Source: Gloeopeniophorella convolvens (lineage: Eukaryota; Basidiomycota; Agaricomycetes; Russulales). Taken from it: a DNA stretch of 64,000 nucleotides. The notes beneath the pieces were generated by a model that saw only the letters and a list, made by a program, of their open reading frames with translations, made no database searches and had not been told where the DNA came from. Below are positions 44,412 through 56,243 of this stretch, one piece after another (within the stretch, counting starts at the first letter, position 1; each line of letters opens with the position of its first letter). Location of the stretch: NCBI GenBank assembly GCA_022496205.1, contig WTXD01000084.1:27955-91954 (forward strand), in the 5' to 3' direction. Made by a program: the position numbers and the translations under genes.

Positions 44412-46369
44412 ATGGCTTCCCAAGACAGTACCGTGCTTGGCGTCGTTCTGCTCGTGCGCCACGGCGACCGCTCCAGTTTCTACCAGGACCCGAACACGTA
44501 TACGGGCAGCGACACGGCCGTCACACCCCTCGGGAATGTGCGTTTCGTCTCTTCTCAGTCTCGCTCGTAAATCTGACAATTTTCATGCGCAGGTGGAGGA
44601 GTTTTTGCTCGGCTCGCAGCTGCGCCAGCTGTACCTCGACCCAGCTTCAGCATCGCACATCCGCGGCACCGATCTGGGCTTGTTCAACAGTAGCCAGGTG
44701 CTCTTCCGCGCAGACGCGGGTGACGAGGGCAGCGTCATCTACGACTCGGCAATCTCGCTCGCTCAGGGGCTGTGGCCGAACTCGACGGCCTATAACACGA
44801 CACTTGCGAACGGGACGAATGTCGTCGGTCCCTTGGGTGGCTACCAGGTACGTTTCCGTACCCAATGCCGTTCAGCACGTCCGTTGACCCGACCTTTGGC
44901 TGTAACAGTATGTCCCGAGTAAGTCCCGACGTGCGTTCCGTGTCGCGGCCCAAGCTGATTGGGCGCAGTCGAGTCGGTCGAGTCCAACGACATCTCCCTC
45001 GAAGGATTCGCAGATTGCAACGTGAGACTTGAACCTCCCGTGCCGCAACGTCGCCTTACCTTCCTTAGACATTCATTGCGTCGATCGCCGACTTTTACAA
45101 CTCGTCCGAGTTCGCGCAGAAGGCCGCAGAGAGCCAGCCCTTCCTCAACAGCCTGCCGCCGTTCCTCGACGGGCGCCCCGTGACGCTGCAGAACATGGTC
45201 CGTCGCCCGCTCATCCCGCTTTTCCCCGCATGACTCACCTTCCTGCAGTGGAACGTACGTCCGAACGAAGTTGGCGCTGGCGGATGATAGCTCACCCGTC
45301 CGCCGGGCGCAGATCTTTGACTTTATGAACGTCAACTCCATCCACAACGCGTCATTCCACGACGCGCTCCCGCCCACGTTCCTGGCGCAGGCTCGCGACC
45401 TCGCGAACTGGCACGAGTGCGCACCCAGCTTTCCCTTGGCTACGCGAACTCTAACCCACAATGCACAGGTACAACACGTTTACATCTGCACAGCTGGGCG
45501 GCATCGAGAACAGTGGGTCGTGCATTTTCCCCATGGCGCTTGTGCTGACAACACCTTCCAGTTGCGGGGCGCACGGTCCTCCCGACGCTCGTCAACGGCA
45601 TGCAGCGCATCGTGAACGCATCGGACCCGCTCGCGCTCATGATCTCCGCGATCTCATACAAGCCCTTCCTCTCGCTGTTCAACATGACCGGCGCGACGAC
45701 CGCCAACGCGAGCCTCGCGGCCGTCGGTACGTTCTTTCTCCTCACCCATTCCGACTCTTTGCACCTAACGCGCGCGGGGCAGTCGACTACGCCGCGGCGT
45801 GGGCACTCGAGGTGCGCCAGCCCGCGGCGGGCGGCGCGCCGGTGCTGCGCTTCAACTTCAAGAACGGGACGGACGACGTCTTCCGCCCATACGCGTTCCT
45901 CGGCTCCTCCAGCGACGTCCCGCTCGCGACGTTCATCAACACCCTCGCCGTGCGCCTCTTCCTTTCCCTCCCTCTCCCTCCTTTTTCTCACGTTCCTACG
46001 CGCAGCCTTCCGGCGTGAATAGCACGACGCAATGGTGCAGCGTCTGCGCGAACACGCAGGACCGCGGGTGCGCCGCGCTCGCAGCCGCCCGAGGGCAGGG
46101 TGGCGGCCCCAGCGCTCGCGTGGCCGCGCACGCGCACCAGCCGATCGGCCCGGTCGGCGCGGGGTTCCTCGGCGCGGGACTCGCGCTCGTCGTGGCGGGC
46201 GCCGCGCTCGGTGTCCTCGCGCTGCTCGGCGTGCTCACGCTCGGGCGGCGGCGGCGTGCGCCGCTCGCGGGGAGGCGGGAGAAGGTGCGTAATGGCTGTT
46301 TGACTGTTGTGTTGGTGTTGGGGTTGACTGGGGCTGCTGCTGCAGGGGGCGGACTCGGATAGCGCGTAG
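44412..46369 (+). CDS. Histidine-acid-phosphatase-like membrane protein, twelve exons
   Basis: Exons: 44412-44537, 44593-44847, 44909-44918, 44969-45021, 45069-45197, 45249-45254, 45313-45416, 45469-45512, 45562-45726, 45783-45949, 46006-46284, 46346-46369; all junctions GT..AG and in phase, 453 residues. Exons 3 (10 nt) and 6 (6 nt, Trp-Asn) are microexons. The N-terminus carries LLVRHGDRSSF, the RHGxR phosphohistidine motif of the histidine phosphatase superfamily. The partner HD motif of acid phosphatases is not seen; the expected place reads MISAISYKPFLSLF, so activity is uncertain. Several N-glycosylation sequons, then a C-terminal membrane helix (about 402-433) and an RRRR stop-transfer region. 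No N-terminal signal peptide is visible. Neighbours are unrelated F-box-like genes. Confidence 0.83.
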
Positions 46370-46693
46370 GACGCAGATAGGCGGAAGTTTGCTGGTTCCT
46401 GTGGGCATAGTATGATGTTTGGATGTATCCGATGGTGGTTACACTCGGACAGCCCTCTGACATCCGGCGTGCATGGTGAGAGACTGCCCCGGGACCCTCT
46501 CGCTTGAAACAAAAGATCCGGTAAAATGTAGTGCATGAACAAGCAGTGTAAAACACAAATTCAAGTTAAATATCGGGATATATGCGTGGCAAAATCAGCG
46601 CGCACGCGCACTCGTAGATGCTAACGAGCAGTGTAGTCTCTTGACGAGTACGTTTGTATCATTGTAGGTGGTTGAATCCATAATAGATGTGAG
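46370..46693. other. Convergent intergenic
   Basis: About 320 bp between the 3' ends of the phosphatase-like gene and gene Q; nothing recognised. Confidence 0.4.
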
Positions 46694-48189
46694 CTACTGT
46701 TGGGCAGTCAGGGCTCCACAATCGCTGTGCCTATGCACCCAGCTTTCCATCGTATGTAGGCTATAGGATATGTCGACTGATGGGTGAAAATAGTTTCCAA
46801 GGAGCTTGATCCATGCTGACCCTGTCCTCTCTTTGATGTCCGCGGAGAGGTCAAGTCGGACCTCGTGTATGTTGGGCGGGAACCTGAAGTCCTTCATACT
46901 TTTCAGGGCCCGCAGAACGGAGGGCATAACATGGCCATCCGCTCGTACGCGGGTCGCTGCGCCGAATGCGGCCTTGGTGAAGAGCGCGCTCCAGAGCCGG
47001 ACGTGGCATTCAGTGGCCGCTTCGTAGGCATTGCGGGGGCCGCCGACACTGAGAATGAGCGTTCCGATGCGGGAGAACATAGGCTCCATAACAGGGGGGA
47101 GGATCTCGAAAGACACCGGTGTGTAGAGACTGCCTTCGAGCTTGGCCTGGAACAGCATCATGTCTCTTCCTGTGGACGGCTCGACAGGGCAGCCTCGGAT
47201 GATCACGGAGGACGAATCGACTCCTACATACGCGGCCGTCGTGCTGAGCTGGAGCATATGGTCAGTGAGCCGCTGGATGGTCGGCACACCTGTATCCTCG
47301 AAATCTACAACAAAGTGGGATAGGAGAGGTGCATTGACTGAGCCGAAGATGGCTTCGAGGTAGGAGCAGTGTCCAGAAAACTCGAGCTGGCGCAACTTTG
47401 CCAGGGACCACGATCTGTTGTAGGTGGAGGATAACGATACTCGATCGGGCATTCGGAGCCTGAGGATCTCTAGTCGCGAGAGAGAGCAAAGGGCCAGAAC
47501 AAATTTCTCGGGCCAGTCCTCTGCTTCCCGATATACCCGAAGGTCAGTTCCACGACGTTCGAAGAGACGGACACGGGGACGCCGACGTGGGATAGCTTGA
47601 GTGTACGAAGCCGCGGGGCATTGCTGAGAAGAAATGTGGCAGGAAGGATCAGTGGAGACAGACGACCAGAGCAGCTGAGCTCCAGGTTTTCGAGCTCTGG
47701 CGCGCTTTCTTCGATCATCGAGAGAAATGTGCCCAATATCTCGGGTCTTAAGAGCAACCGCAGATCGTGCACTCTGCTAAGGTTGCTCAGCATGGTGATT
47801 ATGTCATCTGTGAAACTTGAGAGCGAGTTTTCCTTCGTGTATATGGCCTTTATCGGAAGCAGTGGCGAATGACGCAGGATCTCGGCTGCGGGATGAGGTC
47901 GGAGGTGCTCTGAGGTGTCGCACAACACGACCCGCAGATCCAGATACTTTGGGTGTGCAAGGATTATTTGACGCCATCTGCGGCAGACGTGTGCAGGGAC
48001 GAGCTCAAACCACTGGTGGAGTCCGCAGTGTCGAGTTTCCGGATCAAAGAAGTCGTAAAGTTCGGAGTTTGGCAAGCGTCGAAACTCCATGTAGTATTCG
48101 GGGGGTCGGGTTTCTGGATCCTTCTCAAGGCGATAAATTCTGAACACCTCCAGGAGAAGGCTATCTGGAAGGGGATGAACAGAGGTCAT
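46694..48189 (-). pseudogene. F-box-like gene Q with one frame break
   Basis: The N-terminal part starts MTSVHPLPDSLLLEVFRIYRL (ATG 48189) and includes VPAHVCRRWRQIILAHPKYL. The C-terminal part is open from about 47540 to the stop at 46694, with LRQLEFSGHCSYLEAIFG. The two are in different frames. Reading the second frame leftward gives EDWPEKFVLALCSLSRLEI, which continues naturally from VVELT of the first frame if one base is missing near 47541-47546. No convincing intron of the right phase was found. This could be a true one-base deletion or an assembly error. It differs from the main array by a longer insertion between the two halves of the F-box core. Confidence 0.65.
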
Positions 48190-51100
48190 TATTGGCGGCG
48201 TTGACGATGCGATCCACCTGCGCGGAAAGAATATAATGAAGGACTGATCGATGATCCTTATAAGAGAAAGAACATACCAAATTGTGTGAAGCGAGTCCAA
48301 AGAGCCAATCGGCGCGGCTCGCACGCGTCCGAAATTCCCACTGAGCGACAGGCAATATAACACCGGATGGAAGGTGTGCGAGTGAGTGAGATCAACGGCA
48401 GATAGTGCAAGGTTTCGAGCGAGTGAGCTGCCAGCGCACATCACCAAAACCCGAAACTTCTTGCGGGCCCTTGCGGCCCGGAGGGGCTCCGGGTCCGGTT
48501 ATCGCGCCCGGTATGGCCGTGTATCTTCCGGATCGAGAATTCATCGATAGGCAAGCTTGGGCAAGATCGGGTATTTGCGAGATCGAAACTGTGAGATGAG
48601 ACCCGGTTATTACCGGAGGTTGTCGGGGTGCCATGGCTTGCCATGGACCCTTGGCGATCGGTGACTGGATTCGGCATCGACTTGTCGCCCCTTGAGATTC
48701 CGGTGACCATTATCACATTATCGCACAATTTCGACAAGATCTACGAGGTCATGTAAGGGCCATTGAACACTGCAAGATGCTGCATGCTGCCTCGCGATGG
48801 CGCAGTTCGTGCACGACGTCACAACCAGCGTGGCCCTTCTCAGCTCTCACCACGACGTATGCGCCCCTGAATCACTGCCACCGCCTCCTGCCTCGTTGCT
48901 GTCTCCACCGAGCCCTCGTCCTAGGTCCATCAATTCGCCCCCATCGGCCAGCCACCACGAGTGCCTCGCAGAACGACATGCACACACAATTCGCGTCGCA
49001 CGCCCCCGCACTGTACCATGACAACGCCAATGCGCCGGCACAGCGGGTTCAGCTGCGTAGCGCGGCCGCGACATGGCAGGGCGACGCGCGCCTGGCAAGA
49101 GCACTGCTGCTGCAGCACAGTCCCGTCGACAAAAACGGCTGTTGAACGCGAGCTCCCATGCCCACGCCCCGACTCGTTACGATGACGATGCCGCGAAATT
49201 CGCCAAACAGCCCCATTTCGAATGAGGAGGGACGGGAGAAGGCGCCGCTGTCGCTGCGAGTTGTGCACACGCCGTGTTGCCTCGGCGGCAGCAGTGCCAT
49301 GCCATCGCTGGGGCACTGCGACAGAGGCGGTGACGATGTGGTGGCATGTGTACACAATTCCTGGCATCTAAGACCACATCAAGACGATGCGGCCGCGGCC
49401 ATCGCGAATTGCGCGCATGCCGCATGCATGTGCCTGCGCACCGCGCACGTCGTCACCGATCGTGGGGCGGTCGCCTGTCTTCGCGCTATGGTTGGCATCG
49501 TCGTGACCCCTGAGTGGCAGGGTAGGGCGCGTGGGGGTCCCACATCGTGGCTAGATGGCGATGAGACCACATACCGGGCGTGCGATTCAACACGATTCAT
49601 GCTGGTTGTGGTTGTAGCAAGTCCATGCGATCGTCATCGCCAGCACAAATCGTATGTCCAGAGTGAGGGCTAGATCGTTGCTGCTTGACCGATTGTCTTC
49701 ACCTCGCAGTCGGCGTTGTTGTACAGTAGCCTAGGAGGGTGCGAGGTGAGGCCTTGAGGACTCTGTTCAAGTCATGGTGTGGTGGCCCGAGGGTGCACGT
49801 GATCGCGTGACGCACGACGTGTGACAATTGATGCAAACAACTTGGGAAATTTTCATCGTCTCTGTCTCGTCCTCTCACGACAACGGTGTGGCCCACTTCC
49901 CCTCTCCTGCCCGGACGGTACTTGGACACGCACAGCTGCTTTGAGGTGAAGTGCCAGGCACATCCATGTCTCTTGGTACATGACCAACTGACCGCGCATG
50001 CACATACAGCTGTTCACAGACCTCACATATGATGCCTACTCCCCCGACTTCATAGGTATGTTTGTGAGCTTGTTTCCCCCTGCGGCTGATGTGTTTAGTG
50101 CACATTGTCATGCTCACACACTTTCAAGGTATGACCACAACTGCTTGTGTAGCTGCTCGCCCCCACTGTTGCCACCGCCCGCCTTCCCCGACGACGGCGC
50201 GCATGTGGATGCTGCACGGCATATTGATCCCTGCCGCAGTACCACCTGACAAGCACCTGTCGCCCGACAAGAGGAGAGGTTTAAGGAGATGAGGTGCATC
50301 GTGCTCCTGTCAGCAGCACGTGGCGCTCGTGGCGCACGAGCGTGCGCATTACTGACCGAGAAGCTCACGGGGCGGCTGCGGCCGTTCGCTGGCGCCAAGG
50401 CGTGCAGCACGCCGGGCCCTCACATGGCACCGAGACCATCGAGGTGGGCAGCGCGTGGACGAGACGCTCTTCGGCACGGTGGCTGTCCTACATGCTGTGT
50501 GTACGCAGAGTACTTAGCATCACGAGATGACTGCGCGGTGGCGCGCTCGGCGGGTCCAGGGCGACAGAGCTCCCAACTGCTTGGGAGCAGCAAGTACATT
50601 ATAGTGTCATGTATTCCCTTGTAGTTGCTGAAAATATACAACGATTCTACAATTTTGGCATCAAAAAGTACAAGTCTTGAGAACATTATAATGAGTGACT
50701 GAAATTGTCCTGCTCTGGTAGAATCGAGATACAACTCGCTGAATCGACCAGAGTGCCATGGATCTCTTATCCTGGTCGACCCTTTTGACCTAATAGGGCC
50801 TTAAAAGGGTCCAAAATTTTCTTCGGGTTTTGGTGATGCAGGCGCGTCGGTTCTGGCTGGATGAGGCCGGATCCTGCACTGCCGCGTTGCTGCCGCGCGC
50901 CAGACCGGCCATGATAATTATGTAATGAGAAACTTCACTCAGCCACCGCACCCCCGCGACGGCGCTCGCATACGTTCTTGGATGGCGCATCAGAGACACT
51001 GGCGAATGCACTACGCACACCGCTCTCGGCTGGCGCCTCGGAGCGCGACCCAACGACGGCGGGCACGGATAGCTCGTTCAACTTGCGCCGGGACGAGGTG

Positions 51101-51551
51101 GAGGAGCAGGAGCGCGGCGAGGAGGCTGAAGTCAACGACGCACCTGCACTCGACCACGCAGTGCGCGCCATCGGCATCGCACCCGAGGAACACCGCGAGA
51201 TCAGCGACCGTGCGTAGGCACGCTGGCGCTGGGAGGTGGTGCCGCTGCGCGCTACTGCGACCCGACGCGGGGACCCTTCTTGAGCGGCTCTTCGGCTCTG
51301 GCGTCGGTGTATGGATCTTATGTACGTTGGGCTTCTCTCGGCATTCTTCTTGTACGCTTAATCGTAAGTACCGCGAGATGGGCCTCGGAGCAACCTCGGA
51401 GTACAGTCATTGGACAACTCAAGGCGGAACTTTATTCTGAATACAGGTGCTGAAAGCACTACTACAACGGATCACGGACAAGGCCCTGAAGAGTAGGTAC
51501 ATGCGACAGAATCGCCCTTCAGATTCAGGAATCAGAGGACGGCTAGGCATC
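48190..51551. other. Long region without a recognised gene
   Basis: About 3.4 kb. Open frames occur on all frames (for example 49158-49673 plus, 48930-49367 minus) but none shows a domain, splice-linked family motif or coherent start. The part 50600-50800 is more AT-rich than its surroundings. It may hold decayed mobile DNA, but nothing specific was recognised. Confidence 0.45.
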
Positions 51552-52135
51552 CTAGGTGCTATAGTTGATGACCTGGCTAGACGTGCACAGAACCTAGGAG
51601 TGCTTCAGTCAGGGAATTTTGATACGAAGAAGGGTGTCACTACCTCGCCAGGATAGATGTTGCTGCAGTCAGAGTTGACATTCGGGTTGTTCGCAAGGAG
51701 CGTAGCGAGTGCGACGCCAGAGGCTTGGGTGAGGGTCGCGCACGAGTCGCCTTCTTTCACGACAATGATGGTATCGCAGTCTTGGCCGGTGAGGCCCAAG
51801 CAGAGGAGCTGTGCGTGTCATCAGTGAATCCATAAGCAGTGTAGAAGTTGGAATTGAATACCTCGCCTGGGAAGATGTTGTCGCAGAGCGGGTCAATGGC
51901 CGCCTTGTTGGCATTGGCGAGCTGGAAGCTGAGGGGAAGAGTCGTCAGTGGGTGGCCGTTGGCATCACATTCAAAGAGCGTACGTCGACACATTGTCGCG
52001 AGCCGACAGAATGTCGCAGGTATCGCTGTCCTGGACAGTGCCATTGCGAGAGCAGCCAGTACGGGCCTGGGCCGACGCGATGGTGAAGAGCGCGGAAAGC
52101 GCGACAAGGGCAAAGAGCTGCTTGGTGATAGACAT
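51552..52135 (-). CDS. Secreted protein with two LysM domains, four exons
   Basis: Exons 52135-51984, 51928-51862, 51808-51644, 51593-51552; introns of 55, 53 and 50 nt, all GT..AG and in phase; 141 residues. Signal peptide MSITKQLFALVALSALFTI..ASA (about 1-23). LysM 1 (about 42-78): DTCDILSARDNVSTFQL, IDPLCDNIFPGE. LysM 2 (about 86-130): DCDTIIVVKEGDSCATL, CSNIYPGEVLC. Cysteines follow the fungal LysM pattern. Known: secreted LysM proteins bind chitin or its fragments, shielding hyphae or scavenging immune-triggering oligomers; a bacterial-wall ligand is also possible. It is a small extracellular protein without catalytic domain. It lies 4.5 kb from a cerato-platanin gene. A TATA box sits about 100 bp upstream. 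Confidence 0.87.
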
Positions 52136-52230
52136 TTCGTGCGATGGGTGAGTTGAGATGTGCTAAAGAGCTGGGAGCTCGATCTGCTGTGAAGCTGGAG
52201 AGATGGGGAGTAGTAGTTGAGCTGGCCTGC

Positions 52231-52237
52231 TTTTATA
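52231..52237 (-). promoter_or_regulatory. TATA box of the LysM gene
   Basis: TATAAAA read on the minus strand, about 96 bp upstream of the ATG at 52135. Confidence 0.55.
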
Positions 52238-52339
52238 GCAGAGGACATCTCGGTTCAGGAATAGCACCTGAGGACAATTCCGAGGCGGGGTAAAACGCCG
52301 TGAGCCTCGTGGAATAAACGTAAAACATCGAGTCACTCA

Positions 52340-53229
52340 AGAAAGGCCCATGATAGATACACGCACGCTCCGCGTAAGAAGGGCCAAAGGGCGGCGAGCG
52401 GCGAGCATGATGCACGAGCAGGGTAGGCGCGTGTTACAAATGGAGTTAGAAGAGGCGCGTCCAATGCGGTCTCGTGACTCGACGCGTCGCGCATCAAACA
52501 AGAAGTCTTTGAGGCGCCGGGGAAACCAAGCAATGAATGCCTTGGGGGATTTTGTTCTGGCCTCATTTGATGCGCGGCAGTGCTACGAGGGGTTGGATGC
52601 TGAGATCAGAGACGAGCGACGGTAGACAAGCGCAAGCGGCGCGACTGACAACACTTGTGTCAGTCGCGAAGGCCCCGTTACGGCGTTGAAGCTCTGACTC
52701 ACCTTTCTCACGAACCTAGATTGCTCAAAAATGACTGGATACGGGCAATGTGTATTTCGCCGATGTATGAAGGGAAAATAATCACGAGTTCTCGGTGTAG
52801 TCTAGCCCTCGTGCTGAAAGGAGTGACGGGCGTACCTCGGCACCGTGGTGAGTTGAGCATGCTAGCAGCGCAAGTCTTTGGGTAGACACCAAGATCACGG
52901 ATGTGCTGTCATTTGGCCAGGAACGCGTAACATCTTGGAGCGTGATGTACACCGAAATAGTCGTTTTGCATGGCTGCTCGGTAGGACGCCGGTAAGCGGT
53001 TTCTATTTGACGGATATGACAAGTATGGCCTCCACATCATCCGGCACAGACGGTTAGACTTCTGATCATAGCTGTCACACATAGACAGAGATCTTCTTGG
53101 GGGAAATGACCCAGTAGACGAAAGTCAAGGCGCACGGGGTCCGATAGATGCTGACTTTACGTATCTGCCATTTGAACGTCCCATAAACATCTCTTTGCTG
53201 GCGAATAACTTCGACGGCGGCCTTCAACG
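52340..53229. other. Intergenic, no gene recognised
   Basis: About 900 bp upstream of the LysM gene and downstream of the RPAC1 relic. Open frames such as 52350-52625 plus lack family features. Confidence 0.45.
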
Positions 53230-54160
53230 TCCGTATTGCACCCCTCATGACTCAGATAGCTTCCAGCGGAAGGCACTGTGGATTGTACGGGCTCTCCGAC
53301 TCGACGTTGACTGAAACTTCTGGCAGATAGAGTCAACGTTCTCACGTTTTCGGATAGAACAAGGAGACGCACGCGCGAGTTTTACGTGCTCCACGAGGGC
53401 CGGGATGATGGAGCACCTCGCGACTCATGGTCTCTCCACGTGCACCACGTTTGTCAACGGGAACCTTCTTGGTACGCGGGTCGACCTTGATGACACCAGG
53501 GAGAAACAATCCCGGGAGCGTTCTGCAAGATGTGTAGGGCGGGTTTAATTCATCTAAGATGATGTGCAGTAATAGCCGATAGCTTACCATGGCTGCCCGA
53601 AATTCCGGGTAAGAGGGTGAAGCTAGACGGGGCAGAATACGCACCGACTGGCCTCAACTCGGCGTGGTCTTTCCCAACACCTTGACCGCGTGCATTTCCA
53701 TGTCAACAGCCTGTCCCGGATACAACTTCACCAACGCTATCTCCAGGGCTGTGGATGCTGGTGGTCGTGAGACGAATACCTCCGCCTGTTCGCCCCGCGG
53801 TATCCATTTGAGACGCCATGCGAGAACATCCGAAATTTTGTAGAGAACTCCAGAACCTTCACTATCTTCCGACGCGGCAGTGCTTCTTGTACACTACTTG
53901 AAGTTTGAAGAGGGGGTGTTCTAGTCCGTCGCTTAATCGGTTGTGCTTTCCTTCGCCTCGAGAGGAGAAGGGCAGACATTCGGGGGAATAAGGCCAGATC
54001 GGTGCGAGAACACTCCATCTACCACCACAGAGGCGTTGTTCAAGACGTAGACATATTCTACTGCAACTGACGGAACTTACTATCAAATCAAACGACGCAT
54101 TGACCAGGAGCGCTGCGACGCACCTCAGCTATGAGTACTCGTCGTGGTCAATTTGAAATC
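53230..54160 (-). pseudogene. Decayed RNA polymerase I/III subunit RPAC1 (Rpc40-like) gene
   Basis: Pieces in different frames line up in order with RPAC1 (alpha-like subunit of RNA polymerases I and III): RRVLIAEV; EYVYVLNNASVVVDGVF and HRSGLIPPNV; LFKLQVVYKKH; LKWIPRGEQAEVF; LYPGQAVDMEMHAVK followed one base out of frame by GVGKDHAELRPVG; GVIKVDPRTKKVPVDKR; SREVL; VNVESESPYNPQ and PLEAI-stop-VMR. Lesions: TAA and TAG near 53921-53938, one missing base near 53673-53686, another near 53491-53505, a frame change near 53400 and a TGA at 53251-53253. A GT..AG intron is still present at 53523-53587, so this is a duplicated gene copy and not a retrocopy. The true N-terminus is missing. An essential gene, so a functional copy should exist elsewhere. 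Confidence 0.8.
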
Positions 54161-54849
54161 GACTTCTCTGACCACTGCTGGCCGTGAGAAGTTCGAAGAA
54201 CGTCGTGGTCGCCATATGATATTCGGTCGTTCCCAGGCTCCCGAAGGCGTGAATGCCGCGCTCACTGTCCCTCTCCAGAGCTTCTGCTCAACTGAGCGGG
54301 ATGTCTGGTGTTTCCAGAGGATTCCGATTCGTCATGGTCGCGGCGACAGTCGCTGGCGACTCTGTTTGATCATGCTACCGATGGCGGCCGATGGCGCCTG
54401 CTATGACATGGGAGTGTGGCTCGCGCTGCGAGACGGTGTCGGGGGCCTCACCGTGGGAGAAGCAGAGCTCGGGACTGCGACAAGCATGACACAAGCGCGT
54501 TTGCGCGGTGCCGCCACAGGCCGCCACGTGCATTCGCCGCCAGCCGATCAAAACACAGCAAACCGACCCGAAACCGAAGCGGTCCGGCTCCGGGCCACGC
54601 ACTTCAACTGCTCTCTCTCTTGCTCCCTCCAGTCCACCTTGCGTTGAGCGGCCACCTCCAGGACATCATTTGTGAGTCGGCTTCAGGATTGGATAGTGCC
54701 TGTAGAACTGCCGTGCGGGTGCGCCATCTAATAGATCATACCCCAGGCGGCATTACTCCAGTGCACTACTCAGACGCAGGACGCGGAGTTCGACGAGTCC
54801 CGACACATTTGCTCATGGACGCACGGACAAGCCTCACGCTGCACCAGGT
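54161..54849. other. Intergenic, no gene recognised
   Basis: About 690 bp. It may contain the eroded first exons of the MCP1-like gene to the right, but no clear coding motif was found. Confidence 0.4.
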
Positions 54850-55592
54850 TTGCGCACACACGCATCATCAGCGCTGGCTACTCTCGCACACGGTTCTGCT
54901 CCGTTCATCACGACTTTCCTGTTCATCCACCTTGCGGCCCCCGCCATGGCGAATCTAGGCGGTGCCTGTCTCTCGTCCCAGACCATGGTGCGCTCTCGCT
55001 TCCTATTTCCTGGAGAGTTGCTTATACATTACCCTACGACTAACTACTTGGGCGAGAACACTACCAGACGGGCTCCACAGAGCATTGTCTCGTCTTCGCG
55101 CCTTTGCTCATCCACTCTACAAGCGCCCTGCTCAAGCATCTTTTCTCTCCACGGTCTCCTCGCCCGCTCTCTAGCTCGCTCTCCGCGACTGGATATGTCG
55201 TTGCCTTTTTCTTCCTTCCGGCCCACTTTATTACGCATCGCCTTGCGCCGGCAGACCCTGCACCGCCGATTTCATCTCTCGGCCCCTCTGAGCTCGACTA
55301 TGAGTACGTCAAGGCGCTCGTAGAATGGCCCGGCTGAAGCGCCATGCTCTACCCCATACTCGCTCTCGGTGTCGCACTGCATGTCGCTGACGGAATCAAA
55401 ATCATGTGGTCAACATGGGCGCCGAACCTGAAACCCCCGGAGCGCAGGATGCGATGGGCATTGGCGGCCGCGGGCGTGCTGCCTGTGCTAACAGGCCTTG
55501 TTGTGCTTGCGCGCGAGCCTCTGCTTGCGTTTGTGTCTACGGCGGAGCGATGTCGCGCGGCTCTCGAGCATTCGTTTGTGTACCGTTTGTGA
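54850..55592 (+). pseudogene. MCP1-like (DUF1691) membrane protein gene with in-frame stop
   Basis: Reading pieces: ASSALATLAHGSAPFITTF, FIHLAAPAMANLGG, SSQTM; then LGREHYQTG, APLLIHSTSALLKHL, ATGYVVAFFFLP, THRLAPADPAPPISSLG, ELDYEYVKALVEWPG, stop, SAMLYPILALGVALHVADG, LAAAGVLPVLTGLVVL. These are several membrane helices in the order of the mitochondrial MCP1-type family, a fungal protein linked to haem and lipid homeostasis. A TGA at 55335-55337 falls inside the conserved part in the same frame on both sides (CGA to TGA would explain it). A stop also precedes LGREHYQTG, where an intron acceptor is expected but not seen. The N-terminus could not be placed. Probably non-functional; stop read-through is unlikely but not excluded. 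Confidence 0.6.
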
Positions 55593-56243
55593 AATAGGCA
55601 ATTACACCGCGATGCGCATCGGCCCCGTCCACCCGGGACTTGATGCGAGCCGAATCTGTGAAGCGCCTTCAACATCTTTCATTGATCAATGAAGATTATT
55701 GATTATGTGTGATGTTGGCTGCAAGGTGTAAAGCAGGCTGATATGAGGGAGTCACGATGCATGGCGGCAGCTGAGTCGATGCTGCAGCGACTGGGAAGAA
55801 GGTCCGGTTAACAGGAGTATATGTTTTATACAAATTACCCCGGTGGCAACGCTGTTGACATCCTGGTCGTTCACAAAGCTGACGCTGAGATAGACGCGCA
55901 CTACTGATATCTGGCACCGTCAAATGTGCGGTGACACTTGACGGCTATACAATATTTTCGCGGGACATCAGGAAGTCTGCAACACGGCTCCTAATCGCAA
56001 GGGAATTTTTTCTTTTCGAATGCAAGTGTTATTGGCAGTATTATGGAACAACGACAGAAGACCGTCCATCGGTACTGGTTAGCAAACGTAGTAAATACAA
56101 ACGTCCATACACCCAAGATGTACAAAGCGCCCATGGTGATCCTCAAACCAGCGTCCATCGTCTGCTATACATAACTATAAGGCACTGATCCCAGTCAGGA
56201 CCTTTACAGAGAGTGTGATGCAAACTATTCACTTACTGGGGGC
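55593..56243. other. Intergenic, no gene recognised
   Basis: About 650 bp between the MCP1-like relic and the cerato-platanin gene; nothing recognised. Confidence 0.4.

Noticed and set aside
48797..50624. Several overlapping open frames of 70-185 codons on both strands
   Set aside because: No recognisable motif, no splice-linked continuity, and similar lengths in several frames, as expected from GC-rich non-coding sequence.
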